The notes under the pieces: model-generated
What the model saw: the letters and a program-made list of their open reading frames with translations, nothing else
Databases searched by the model: none
Told to the model about the DNA's origin: nothing
In this document: positions 8,386-17,234 of the stretch, one piece after another
Numbering within the stretch: the first letter of the stretch is position 1
Layout of the letters: every line of letters starts with the position of its first letter
Made by a program: the position numbers and the translations under genes
From: Halorubrum aquaticum
GTDB lineage: Archaea > Halobacteriota > Halobacteria > Halobacteriales > Haloferacaceae
Direction of reading: 5' to 3'
Assembly (NCBI RefSeq): GCF_900113615.1
Contig: NZ_FOPZ01000001.1
Location: forward strand, 248,001 to 312,000
DNA length: 64,000 bases

Positions 8386-9111
8386 TCACCGCGTCCGCAA
8401 CTCGTCCTTGTCCTTGATCACGCGGGCGTCCCCCTCCCCGGAGGTGACCTCGTTGACGAGGTCGTAGAGGTCGTTTTGAAGCCCGGCGGGGAAGGTGAGC
8501 ACGCCGACCCACGAGCCGTCGTTCTGCCACTCCTCGCGCTCCAGATCGCCGAACTCCCGGATCTGTGCCTGTCCGGAGCCCGCGTAGTCCGCGGGGAGTT
8601 GGACCGCCATCGTCACCTCCTCGAACCGGATGGGGATGACGGGCCGGAGCGCCTCGAGCGCGTCGTCAACCTGGTTCTCGACCGGCTCCATCGGGTCGAT
8701 CTGGAAGCCCGCCTCCTCCAACGCCCGCTCGATCCGCTCGGGCGGGTGCGGCGAGTCGTCCATCTGCGGGTTCACGGCGTTGCGCGTGATCGTGTTCACG
8801 AGCTGTCTGTGCTTGCGCGCTTGCATCTCCTCGCGCTGCTCGGCGGTGATCTGTATCTCGCCGCGCTCGACCACCTGCGGGATGATCTCGAGCGGGTCGG
8901 TCGTCTCGAAGACGGTCTCGAGGTCCTCCTCGGCGGGCCGGTCGCCCCGGGAGGCGTTCTCGAAGACGTCCTCGGCGGCGATCACGTCCTCGAGTTCGCC
9001 CTCGAACTCCCCGCGTTTCATCGCCAGCGCGGCGTCCGGGTCGATGAGGACCTCGAATCGCTCCCCGTGTGACTCAAGTCTCGCGGTCACCGCTTCGTCG
9101 AGTGATATCAT
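8386..9111 (-). CDS. Ribosome assembly factor SBDS homologue
   Basis: 241 residues, the usual archaeal length. The N-terminal FYSH-type domain contains FEVLIDPDAAL and IAAEDVFENASRG, the central helical domain RKHRQLVNTITRNAVNP, and the C-terminal ferredoxin-like domain RPVIPIRFEEVTMAVQLP. SBDS helps release the anti-association factor eIF6/aIF6 from the large ribosomal subunit. In many archaea it neighbours exosome genes, but here it stands apart from them. Confidence 0.92.
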   Translation of the reverse strand: MISLDEAVTARLESHGERFEVLIDPDAALAMKRGEFEGELEDVIAAEDVFENASRGDRPAEEDLETVFETTDPLEIIPQVVERGEIQITAEQREEMQARKHRQLVNTITRNAVNPQMDDSPHPPERIERALEEAGFQIDPMEPVENQVDDALEALRPVIPIRFEEVTMAVQLPADYAGSGQAQIREFGDLEREEWQNDGSWVGVLTFPAGLQNDLYDLVNEVTSGEGDARVIKDKDELRTR

Positions 9112-9153
9112 ACGGAACGGTTCTCACCCCGTAGTAAAAAGCCTCCCGCGCTT

Positions 9154-9327
9154 TCACCCCCACTCCTCTCGACACGCCTCCCCGCAGAAGTGCCGTCGTT
9201 CGACCGAGCCGCCCGCCACCCACGTCACCGTCCGTCTCTCGACGCCGAGGGCGGGCTCCCCGCAGGACGCACACCGCGGCGCGGACGCCTCGTCCTCCTC
9301 GCCGAGGTCGGATGTCGGATCCACCAT
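9154..9327 (-). CDS. Small zinc-binding protein
   Basis: 57 residues. After an acidic leader there are two cysteine pairs, CASC and CGEAC, separated by ALGVERRTVTW and a short strand, ending in REEWG. This is a treble-clef or TRASH-like small zinc finger common in haloarchaea. No function is known. The ATG at 9325-9327 is preferred because the extension upstream of it is not acidic. Confidence 0.7.
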   Translation of the reverse strand: MVDPTSDLGEEDEASAPRCASCGEPALGVERRTVTWVAGGSVERRHFCGEACREEWG

Positions 9328-9406
9328 ACCCGTCCGTGGGCTCCCGGCCACTTGAACCCGCGAAGCGCGGCAGTTCTGGCCGGCCGGGATTCGCACCGCA
9401 GTCCGG

Positions 9407-10816
9407 TCACTCGCCGACGACCGTCGGGTGCGCCACGTCGAGTTCGACGTTCGGCTCCGGGTCGACGATCGTCCGCTCGCGGCCGTCCGGCCAGCGCACG
9501 ACGGCCCGTAACGGCTCCGCGTCTCCCACCCCGAAGTGTGCGACCGGCTCGGTCTGACAGAGGTACCCGCCGCCGGCGTCGATCACCCGACGCTGGGTTC
9601 CACCGCCCGCGACGTGGAGCCTCACGATCGCTCCCCGGGCCGGCGCGCCTTGCGGCGTCGTCGGGCGGACGCGAAGCCAGTCGTTCTCGGCCGCTTCGGG
9701 CGCGGCGTACACCGAGATCGGCTGGGCGGCGACCTCGCCGTGGACGACGACGAGTTCCAAGATCCCATCGCCGTCGACGTCCGCGGCGACCGCGCCCGTT
9801 CCGAACCCTCTCGGCTCGGCCGCCGCTCCGGTCTCCGTGGGAGCCCACCGCGGCTCGGCCGACCCGGCGTTCTCCGCGGGATCGACCCGCTCGAACAGGC
9901 GGTTCGTCTCCCCGAACCCGTTACAGAACAGCTCCTGTCGTCCGTCGTTGTCGAAGTCGGCGGCGACCACGGAACGAACGCCCTCGGCCGCGCGGAGCTC
10001 CGACGGGGCGACGTCGCGGTACCGTCCCGAGGAGTCCGGCCTGAGGAGCCGGCTGTGCCCCTCCCAGTTGCCGACCGCGAGCGCGAAGGACCCGTCCTCG
10101 TCGACCAGCGCGACCCCTCGGGCGTCCCCGGCGGGGTCGGCGAGGTCGGGCCCGCCGTCGACCGCCTCGTAGTGGCCGCCATCGTTGCGGAACAGCCGGT
10201 TCGGCCCGGACTCGACGCCGACGAACAGGTCGGTCCCCGCCGAGCACAGGGGGCCGGGAAGCAACGACCGGCAGCCGTCCTCGACCGCCAGCCCGACAGC
10301 ATCGGCCATGTCCGAGGCCTCGCCGTCGTCGCCGAGTTCGTAGAAGGCCAGCGGCGCACCGTAGCTCGCGACGGCGACGCCGTACCGACCGGTTCCGAGC
10401 CGGTCGAGCGCGGCGACCGACCGGCCGGCCCGGAAGTTGAGCCGGTCGGCGTTGACGGGCAGCGCGAAGGCGTCGGTCCACCGGTATCGGTCGGCCTCCA
10501 ACCGGTCCAGGAGGAGGTCGGAGTCGCCGGCGACGCCGACGCTGTTGGCGCAGTTGTGGACGTATATCTCCTCGCAGCCGTCCGCGTCGACGTCGGCCGC
10601 ACAGACGCCCATCGCGTGTCTGTCGCCGTCGGCCACGATCCCGCATGCGGTGTCGGCGAACCGACCGGATCCGCCGTTCTCGCGTGCGTAGAGCCGGTTT
10701 GGCTTCCCGTATCCGGCGACGAAGACCAGCGGTCCGTCCCGTCCCGGCGTCACGGCGACCCCGTATCCGCGGACGGGGTCGGCATCGGCGAGCAGGTCGG
10801 AACGGTCCGCGAACAT
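9407..10816 (-). CDS. FG-GAP/VCBS repeat protein with ASPIC/UnbV C-terminal domain
   Basis: 469 residues. Several beta-propeller repeats carry the calcium-binding-type signature D-x-D-x-D-G (VDADGCEEIYV, FDNDGRQELFC, VDGDGILELVV), and the C-terminal 80 residues match the ASPIC/UnbV module (PRGAIVRLHVAGG-like, then VVRWPDGRERT). Bacterial and eukaryotic relatives (CRTAC1) are extracellular, but no signal peptide is visible here, so localisation is unclear; a missed upstream start is possible but not evident. Role unknown. Confidence 0.82.
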   Translation of the reverse strand: MFADRSDLLADADPVRGYGVAVTPGRDGPLVFVAGYGKPNRLYARENGGSGRFADTACGIVADGDRHAMGVCAADVDADGCEEIYVHNCANSVGVAGDSDLLLDRLEADRYRWTDAFALPVNADRLNFRAGRSVAALDRLGTGRYGVAVASYGAPLAFYELGDDGEASDMADAVGLAVEDGCRSLLPGPLCSAGTDLFVGVESGPNRLFRNDGGHYEAVDGGPDLADPAGDARGVALVDEDGSFALAVGNWEGHSRLLRPDSSGRYRDVAPSELRAAEGVRSVVAADFDNDGRQELFCNGFGETNRLFERVDPAENAGSAEPRWAPTETGAAAEPRGFGTGAVAADVDGDGILELVVVHGEVAAQPISVYAAPEAAENDWLRVRPTTPQGAPARGAIVRLHVAGGGTQRRVIDAGGGYLCQTEPVAHFGVGDAEPLRAVVRWPDGRERTIVDPEPNVELDVAHPTVVGE

Positions 10817-11366
10817 GGCCGCCCGTCACCGCCCAGGGGTAATGAACGCACGGGTTGGATACCCCGACGTGCCGTTTATTGACTTCGTCGCCCCGCGTTT
10901 CGCCGTGGGATCGTCGCGGTCGGCTCAGCCGCCCGTGGTCGCAGGCTTCGCCCGACGTGCCGGTTGATCGCCGTGAGTCTGTCGAGATCCGCCCCTCCCG
11001 ACGGGATTCCCTCCGGGTGGCGTTTACGGCGACACCGGTGTCGCCGACGCGGAACCTCCGTCACGCGTCGGTTGGTAGGGATTACTCCCCGTGTCAGGGA
11101 TCCTGAACGCCCGGTGATCCTCCGGGGTAATCCGGGCGATACCGCCGGAACTCGCTACTAAGCGATGCTTATCGGTCACGACAGAGGCCCGGCCGTTAGC
11201 GGAGAACATCGGGCGAGAGTAAGCTGATCGAAATCGAACCACCGCGTTGCATAACAAAGCAAGGCCGGGTCGTGCTGTGTTTGTGGTTCACACGAGGGTC
11301 GTAGACGAGCGAGCGGAGGACAGTTCGACGGACGAAACGCGACGGTTGAGCTGAGTTACAACACAC
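10817..11366. other. 550-bp non-coding stretch with palindromes and a gene remnant
   Basis: No reading frame here has coding character. It holds a decayed DICT-gene 3' end (10925-10995), a perfect 18-bp palindrome with core GACACCGGTGTC at 11028-11045, and an imperfect inverted repeat (GGATTACTCCCC at 11079-11090 with GGGGTAATCC at 11123-11132). The promoter of the secreted protein at 11367 must also lie here, but I see no convincing TATA box. Confidence 0.6.
10925..10995 (-). pseudogene. Remnant of the 3' end of a DICT-domain gene
   Basis: About 70 bp align with the 3' end of the intact DICT gene (13282-13350), including the aligned TGA stop and a shared stretch GGTTGATCGCCGTGAG. The translation DLDRLTAINRHV matches DPDRLTAINRYI of the intact protein. 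The remnant has one base less between the stop and the shared block, so it is frameshifted. Both copies point the same way and flank the DUF7282-like gene, suggesting a duplication followed by decay of one copy. Confidence 0.7.
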
Positions 11367-13019
11367 ATGGAAGATTCAACGAAGAAACTCATCGCGATCG
11401 TACTCGCGGCGGTGATGATGAGCTCCGTCGCGGGGATGGTCGGAGCCCAAGAACTGCGGCCACAGGTCGATGCTCCGGCGGGCAACGACGCCACGGTGGC
11501 GTTCTCCGACCAGACGACGGACGGCACGTCGGTGACCGTCGATTCGGTGAACACGTCCGACGGCGGGTTCGTGGTTATCCACGACGACAGCCTGCTCGAC
11601 GGGGAGGTCACCGGGAGCGTGATCGGCGTCTCGGAGTACCTCGAACCCGGGGAAAACGAGAACGTAACGGTCACGCTGTTCGACGGCGTTCCGGGAGCGA
11701 CGTTCGACCGGACGGAACTAACCGAAAACGAGACGCTGATCGCGATGCCGCATCGCGACACGAACGGGAACGAGACCTACGACTTCGTCGCGAGCGACGG
11801 GTCGGAGGACGGCCCGTACGCCGCCGACGGGTCGGCGATAACCGATTCGGCGAACGTCACCGTGGAAACCGCGGAGACCACCGGTGAATCGTTCGTCGTG
11901 GCTGACCTGACCGCCTCCGAGGTCGTCGAACGGGGCGACACGCTGAACGTCAGTGCGACCGTCGAGAACCCCAACGACGAGGCGGACACACAGACCGTGG
12001 AGTACCGGTTCGACGGTAACGTGTCTGCCCGCGAGCGGGTCAGCCTCGATGCCGGCGAATCGACCGACTTCACTGCCTCCGTCGACACGTCGGAGGTCGC
12101 TTCCGACGCGTACATCCACGGCGTGTACACGCGTGAGGACGGGCAGCCGGCTCAGGTCCTGATCGTCGACGAGATCGTCTCCTTCGAGATCTCGGACCTC
12201 ACCGCACCCGACTCGGCGACCGCAGGCGACGACGTCACCGTGAGCGCCACCGTCTCGAATCCCAACGAGTTCGCCCACGAACAGCCGGTCCAGTTCCGGT
12301 TCGACGGCGACCTCGTGGAGACTCGAAACGTCGAGCTCGACGGCGAGACCTCGACGGACGTTCAGTTCGAGATAGCCACCGACGGGACTCCCGCAGGCAT
12401 GTACATCCACAGCGTCTTCTCGAACGATTTCGGGCAAGACGCGATCATCACGATCGAAGCCCCGGACGACGACGATGAAGATGCCGATGACGGAGATGCC
12501 GATGACGGAGATGATGCTGACGACGATGATTCCGATGAAGACGGCGGCGCTGACGACAGCGACGCTGACGACGGCGATGCTGACGACGGCGACGCTGACG
12601 ACGGCGATTCCGGTGAAGACGAGAGCGATTCCGGTGAAGATGAGAGCGACGACGGCAATGCGAACGACGGAGAGGATGCTGAAGACGGCGAGAATGCGGA
12701 CGATGGTGACGCTGACAGCGATGATGATGCTGGCGACGACGACTCCGGTGAAGACGGAGACGCTGACAACGGTGACGATGTCGACGACGGCGATGCTGAA
12801 GACGGCGACTCCGGTGAAGACGAGAGCGACGACGGCGAAGATGGAGATGCCGACGATGACTCCGGTGAAGACGGCGATGCTGACGACGGTGCGGATGCTG
12901 ATGACGGCGAAGACGGCGACGACTCCGATGCTGGCGACGACGACTCCGATGCTGGCGACGACGACTCCGATGCTGACGAGAGCGACGAGGAGCAGCCGGA
13001 AACTCCTGAGGACGGGTAG
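11367..13019 (+). CDS. Secreted DUF7282/CARDB-like protein with long acidic repeat tail
   Basis: 550 residues. A signal peptide (residues 1-27, ending VGAQ) precedes a domain with SVTVDSVNTSDGGFVVIHD and GSVIGVSEYLEPGENENV, a haloarchaeal DUF7282-type module. Two CARDB-like immunoglobulin-type domains follow at about 175-265 and 270-365 (each with NVSATVENPN or TVSATVSNPN and YIHxVxxxxDG-like ends). From 367 to the end the chain is almost only Asp, Glu, Ser, Gly and Ala. Proteins of this layout usually end with a PGF-CTERM anchor; here none is present and the next 250 bp do not encode one out of frame, so it is probably released or held by charge and cations. Flanked by DICT sequences on both sides. 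Confidence 0.78.
   Translation: MEDSTKKLIAIVLAAVMMSSVAGMVGAQELRPQVDAPAGNDATVAFSDQTTDGTSVTVDSVNTSDGGFVVIHDDSLLDGEVTGSVIGVSEYLEPGENENVTVTLFDGVPGATFDRTELTENETLIAMPHRDTNGNETYDFVASDGSEDGPYAADGSAITDSANVTVETAETTGESFVVADLTASEVVERGDTLNVSATVENPNDEADTQTVEYRFDGNVSARERVSLDAGESTDFTASVDTSEVASDAYIHGVYTREDGQPAQVLIVDEIVSFEISDLTAPDSATAGDDVTVSATVSNPNEFAHEQPVQFRFDGDLVETRNVELDGETSTDVQFEIATDGTPAGMYIHSVFSNDFGQDAIITIEAPDDDDEDADDGDADDGDDADDDDSDEDGGADDSDADDGDADDGDADDGDSGEDESDSGEDESDDGNANDGEDAEDGENADDGDADSDDDAGDDDSGEDGDADNGDDVDDGDAEDGDSGEDESDDGEDGDADDDSGEDGDADDGADADDGEDGDDSDAGDDDSDAGDDDSDADESDEEQPETPEDG
12469..12984 (+). repeat. Degenerate 15-bp coding repeats (Asp/Gly/Ala/Ser tail)
   Basis: About 500 bp built from variants of a unit like GCTGACGACGGCGAT, with insertions of GATTCCGGTGAAGACGAGAGC-type units. 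The repeat encodes DADDG and DSGEDES motifs. Base composition is less GC-rich than the surrounding genes. Such arrays expand and contract easily, so the length may vary between strains. Confidence 0.85.
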
Positions 13020-13281
13020 CTAACCCGGTTTCCTCAGATCCGTTCCTTCTGCCGAGTTCACGGGCTCGGTCGTCTAACGTAGCCTTTATCCTCACGAGAG
13101 AACGGCTTTCGAAACCCGAGTAACGATTCAAACGGTGACGGAGCGATCGGTCCTAACGGGACGACCGTCGTGAGCGAATGCGAGGGCCAACTCGATGGCA
13201 TCGTTCCCGGCGAGGTGAACGATGGAACGACGGGTAGCGATCCGCGAACCGGTTGTGCGATCGTTCGGTCCCGTCGCGGCG

Positions 13282-14190
13282 TCACCCGCCCGCGGCCGAG
13301 AGGTTTCGCCTGATGTACCGGTTGATCGCCGTGAGCCGGTCGGGATCGAACGTCCAGACGCCGCGCCAGACCCGCGGCTCCGTCTCCACCGCGAGCAGCC
13401 CGACGCCGCCGTCCGCCGCCCGCTCGAGGTCCGTCTCCGCATCGACGACCCTCGGCCCGTCCGGCGGGTCGAACACGACGAACCAACTTTTCGTGAAGTC
13501 GCTCGAACGCCCGCCGTGGATCGTGGCCCCGAGGTCGGTCGGCGGGTCGTCGGGAACGCCGTAGAGGTGCGTGTCGATGCCGTCGGAAGCGACGCGGTCG
13601 TACACCCGTCGCGTGCCGAGTTCGTCCTCGAGCCGTGAGAGCCGCTGGAACGACGACCGGAGCGTGCCGGAACCGGCGGTCAGGGCAGCCCGCTCGATGA
13701 ACCGCGAGACGGTTATCAAAAGCAGCTTCTGTCGGTTCGACTCCGGATAGCCGCGCAGGGTGAACACCGTGTCGTCGAGGCCGGTTATCACCGAGGGCAA
13801 CTCGAGATCGTCCAGCCCGCGAGCGCCGGTGGTGTACAGGTCCGAGTTCACGAACAGGATGGCGTCGCCGAGCTCCTCGAGCGTCGATCCGGCGACCACC
13901 TCGTCGCCCTCGATCAGCAACACGAGGTTCTCCGCGTTCGCGACGTCGTCGCCGACGCCGTCACCGAACGAGAGCGTGTCGGCCTCGACGGAACCGCCTG
14001 CGGCGATCGCCTCGAGAACGTCCGCCGCGGCTCCCCCGTCGCCTCGGAGGTCCTCTTCGGTCACACGGACGGTCCCGTCGCCGAACGTCTCGACGAGCAT
14101 GTTCCGAACCGGGTCCGGATCGCTCCGGTTGACGACGACGATCGATCGCTCCGCGCTCTCGAAGCGATCGACGAGCTGTCCGAGGGTCAC
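13282..14190 (-). CDS. DICT sensory domain protein
   Basis: 302 residues. The pattern SFQRLSRLEDELGTRRVYDR, then IDTHLYGVPDD, SDFTKSWFVVFDPPDGP and a C-terminal DPDRLTAINRYI fits haloarchaeal stand-alone DICT proteins. DICT domains occur in diguanylate cyclases and two-component systems and are thought to sense light or redox signals, often beside bacterio-opsin activator regulators; none is visible here. No output domain is attached. The 3' end is duplicated as a remnant at 10925. Confidence 0.75.
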   Translation of the reverse strand: MTLGQLVDRFESAERSIVVVNRSDPDPVRNMLVETFGDGTVRVTEEDLRGDGGAAADVLEAIAAGGSVEADTLSFGDGVGDDVANAENLVLLIEGDEVVAGSTLEELGDAILFVNSDLYTTGARGLDDLELPSVITGLDDTVFTLRGYPESNRQKLLLITVSRFIERAALTAGSGTLRSSFQRLSRLEDELGTRRVYDRVASDGIDTHLYGVPDDPPTDLGATIHGGRSSDFTKSWFVVFDPPDGPRVVDAETDLERAADGGVGLLAVETEPRVWRGVWTFDPDRLTAINRYIRRNLSAAGG

Positions 14191-14271
14191 GTACTCGGAT
14201 CAGCCGGCTATCGGAGATAAACGTTGGTCCTCCGTTATCGGATCTGAAAACGAAGGTGACGATCGGCCCGC

Positions 14272-15837
14272 CTACGCCACGAGCGTCTCCTCGAGCAGCT
14301 GGAGCGGGTGTTCGATCTCGTAACCGGTGCCGTGTTCCATCTGCATCGCGCAGGTCGGACACTCCGTCATCCCCACCTCGCCCTCCGCGTCCTCCATGTG
14401 CCCGAACATCTCCTCGCCGATCTGCATCGACTTCTCGTACTTCTCGCTCTTCCAGCCGTACGTGCCGGAGATACCCGAACAGGAGTCCCCCACGTCCTCC
14501 ATCTCGACGCCGTCGACGTCGCGGAACGTCTCGACGGCCTGCCGGGCGAGCCCCTGGTTCCGGGCGTGACACGGCGCGTGGTACGCGAACGACCGGTCGT
14601 CCTCCGGGCGCGCCTCGGCCAGCTCGTCGTTCAGGTCCTCGTGGATCCGGAGGTACTCCAGCGCCTCGAAGGTGTGATCGGAGACGTCCTCGATGCCGTG
14701 GATGTCGAACAGTTCGGGGTACTCCTGCCGCAGCGACATCGAACAGGAGGTACACGACGCGATCACGTCCGCGCCGTCGCCGATCGCCTCGATCAGGTTC
14801 TCGACGTTGGTCTCGGCGTGCCGGCGGGCGTCCTTCAACATCCCGTTGGCGAACATCGGCGTCCCCGAGCACTTCTGGGGCGGCACCATGACCTCGTAGC
14901 CGAAGTGCTCGTACACCCGCACCATCGCCTTGCCGACCTCCGGCGTGTTGTAGTTGGAGTAACAGCCGTGGAAGTACGCCACGCGCTTGTCGGGGTTCTC
15001 GACCTGCGCGCCGCCGCGGTCGCGCCACCACTCGCGGAACGTCGTCGTCGCGAACTCGGGGAACTCCCGCTCCTTCGGGATCCCGAGCACCTTGTCCATC
15101 GCCCAGCGTGCGGGTCCGAAGTTCATCGCGAACGAGGAGAGCCGCGGGACCACGCTCGCCAGCCGCGCCGAGGTCCGGTAGTTCGCGAGGATGCGGTTGC
15201 GGACGTACTCCAGCGAGAGCTTCTCCATCTGTTCCTCGACGAACTGGCCGCGCGCCTCGTTGTGCATCTGCGAGAGCGGCACGGAGGAGGGACACGCGTC
15301 GTCACACCGCATGCAGTTCGAACAGGAAGTGATCGACTCGTCGATGTCGTGGTCGTCCTTCCGCTTGAGCCGCCACTGCTCGGGCCCCTGGAACTTCGGG
15401 CCGGGGAACTCGTCGTCGACCTCCGCGACCGGACAGGACGTGTCACACGACGTACATTTATAACAGGAGTCGGCCCCGTCGCGCAGGTCGAGGTCCCCCT
15501 CGGGGAACACGTCGATCGGGTCGTAGGCGTCGGGGTCGAGTTCGGTCGAGTCGCTGCCGCCGGTCGCGCTCTCGACGCCCCCGTCGGTCGCCGTTCGGGG
15601 GGCGTCCGCCGCGGGCGACCCGGTCCGTCCGTCCGCTGCGGACGATTCTGCGGCGGTTCCCGCCTCCTCCCCGTCGTCGGGCACGAAGATCGCCGGCCGC
15701 TCGTCGCGGCCGATCTCCGGAACGTTCGGCTGCGGCGACGACCCACAGCCGCAGCGGTCGTCGCCGTTCGTTCGACCGTCTCGGTTCGATCCGTCGATCC
15801 CGTCCGTCTCGTCGTCGCTCCCTGTGTGTCGTGTCAT
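14272..15837 (-). CDS. glpC: Anaerobic-type glycerol-3-phosphate dehydrogenase subunit C
   Basis: 521 residues. Two [4Fe-4S] ferredoxin motifs bind at Cys125/128/131/135 and Cys172/175/178/182. Two CCG-type domains follow (HGCYSNYNTPEVGKAM with QKCSGTPMF, and HAPCHARNQG with CSGISGTYG), which probably pass electrons to menaquinone. The first 120 residues are an acidic, low-complexity extension longer than in bacterial GlpC. The start overlaps the glpB stop as ATGA (15834-15837). GlpC anchors the GlpAB dehydrogenase to the electron transport chain. Confidence 0.93.
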   Translation of the reverse strand: MTRHTGSDDETDGIDGSNRDGRTNGDDRCGCGSSPQPNVPEIGRDERPAIFVPDDGEEAGTAAESSAADGRTGSPAADAPRTATDGGVESATGGSDSTELDPDAYDPIDVFPEGDLDLRDGADSCYKCTSCDTSCPVAEVDDEFPGPKFQGPEQWRLKRKDDHDIDESITSCSNCMRCDDACPSSVPLSQMHNEARGQFVEEQMEKLSLEYVRNRILANYRTSARLASVVPRLSSFAMNFGPARWAMDKVLGIPKEREFPEFATTTFREWWRDRGGAQVENPDKRVAYFHGCYSNYNTPEVGKAMVRVYEHFGYEVMVPPQKCSGTPMFANGMLKDARRHAETNVENLIEAIGDGADVIASCTSCSMSLRQEYPELFDIHGIEDVSDHTFEALEYLRIHEDLNDELAEARPEDDRSFAYHAPCHARNQGLARQAVETFRDVDGVEMEDVGDSCSGISGTYGWKSEKYEKSMQIGEEMFGHMEDAEGEVGMTECPTCAMQMEHGTGYEIEHPLQLLEETLVA

Positions 15838-17234
15838 TGTCGAACCTCCCGTGCCGCCTCGCGGCCGGCCACGAGGCCGGTCGCGAGCGAGACGCCGCTC
15901 GCGGACTTCTCCCGCGCCACGTCCGCGCCGCCGACGACCGCGCCGGCGACCCGAACGTTCCCGTACGCCACCTCCCCCGTCTCGTCGAGCGGGCGCAGCC
16001 GCTCGTCCGGTCGTACCCCGAACCGCGCGTACGGCTGCTCGCCGAACGCGTCGTCGACGAACCACTCGTAGCGGTCCGCCGGCTGCGGGACGTGTAGGTC
16101 GAGGACCGGCTCGCGCACTCCGTCGCGGTCCGAGTCGAGCCCCTTCCCGACCAGCCCGCCCGTCGCGAGCACGACCGCCTCCGCGCCGTAGGGCACCTCG
16201 CTGCCCTTCCGGTCCATCACGAGGTGGTCGATCCGGTCGCCGCTCCCGTCACCCTCGACCTCGTCGTCGACCGCGTATCCCACCACGGGCGTCCCGGTCT
16301 CGAACCGGACGCCCGCGTCGTCGAGCGCGTCGTACAGCAGGTCCTCGAGCCGGAGTCCCGGCAGGCTCGGCGGCCCCATCGGGACCTCGAAGACGTCCGC
16401 GCCGAGCCGGTCGGCGAGGTCCGCGCGGACCTCGGCCGCGTGGTCGTCCCCGAGGAACGCCGGGAACCCGACTCGCTCGACGCGGTCGACGCCGCCCTCC
16501 TCGTCGACCACGTCGTGGAGGTGCGGGCCGACCGCCTTCGCCAGCGCCTCGCGGGCGGGCGTCCCGTCGATCTCCTCGTCGCGGTCGAGCGCCTTCGCGA
16601 GGCGGGTGATCTTCGCGTCCGCGCGGAACGCCTCCGCGAACTCGACCTCCGTGCCGGCCACGTCGAACGGGACGCCCGCGGCGTCGAGCCGGTCCGCGAA
16701 CGCCCGCGCGTCGTACTCGGTGAGCGACCGGAACCCCACGATCAGCGTCGGGCGGTCGTCGCTCGCGACCCCGGCCGCCGCCGACGCCGGGTAGCGGGCG
16801 GTGGGTTTGACGCTGCCGCCGAACGTCGGGACCAGCGCGTTCCGGTCGGTGTGGCCCCCGAGGTACGCGTCGCCGACGAGCTCGTCGAACAGTTCGAGCC
16901 CCTCCCGGAGCGCGTCCGCGCCGACGAGCCGGTACGGGTGGTCCTCCGGGAGCCGGTCGATCGCCTCGAACGGGTCCGAGAGCGGCCCCTCCGGGTCGGG
17001 CCACTCGTCGGGGTCGAGGTTCCGGCCCGCGGTCGGCGGCCCCTCCCGCAGCGGCTTCGCCGGCTCGGTCGCGGGGAGGTAGCCGAGCGCGTCGATCAGC
17101 CCGGACGCCTGCCGGAGCGTGCTCGCCTTGTGCGAGACGAGCCGCGTGTCGGCCCCCTCGCGGGCGGACGCGATCGCGGCCGTGATCCCCGCGATCCCGC
17201 CGCCGACGACGAGGACCTCGCTATCGATCGCCAT
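15834..17234 (-). CDS. glpB: Anaerobic-type glycerol-3-phosphate dehydrogenase subunit B
   Basis: 466 residues. The N-terminal FAD-binding Rossmann motif [16 protein letters not shown] is intact, followed by [11 protein letters not shown], and the C-terminal half has the second flavin-contact region [15 protein letters not shown]. GlpB is the flavoprotein subunit that links GlpA to GlpC. Overlaps glpA by 14 bp and glpC by 4 bp, so the three are translated as an operon in the order A-B-C. Confidence 0.93.
   Translation of the reverse strand: MAIDSEVLVVGGGIAGITAAIASAREGADTRLVSHKASTLRQASGLIDALGYLPATEPAKPLREGPPTAGRNLDPDEWPDPEGPLSDPFEAIDRLPEDHPYRLVGADALREGLELFDELVGDAYLGGHTDRNALVPTFGGSVKPTARYPASAAAGVASDDRPTLIVGFRSLTEYDARAFADRLDAAGVPFDVAGTEVEFAEAFRADAKITRLAKALDRDEEIDGTPAREALAKAVGPHLHDVVDEEGGVDRVERVGFPAFLGDDHAAEVRADLADRLGADVFEVPMGPPSLPGLRLEDLLYDALDDAGVRFETGTPVVGYAVDDEVEGDGSGDRIDHLVMDRKGSEVPYGAEAVVLATGGLVGKGLDSDRDGVREPVLDLHVPQPADRYEWFVDDAFGEQPYARFGVRPDERLRPLDETGEVAYGNVRVAGAVVGGADVAREKSASGVSLATGLVAGREAAREVRQ

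Noticed and set aside
9351-9407. tRNA-like T-arm (GGATTCGCACC) after the small zinc protein gene
   Set aside because: The stems do not pair into a cloverleaf on either strand and the segment overlaps the end of a coding sequence.
13020-13281. Short minus-strand frame ending AHDGRPVRTDRSVTV
   Set aside because: No start codon, weak third-position GC bias, no recognisable family; probably chance.
13725-13750. GGTTCGACTCC, a T-arm consensus
   Set aside because: It lies inside the well-supported DICT gene on the minus strand and has no acceptor or D-arm partner.
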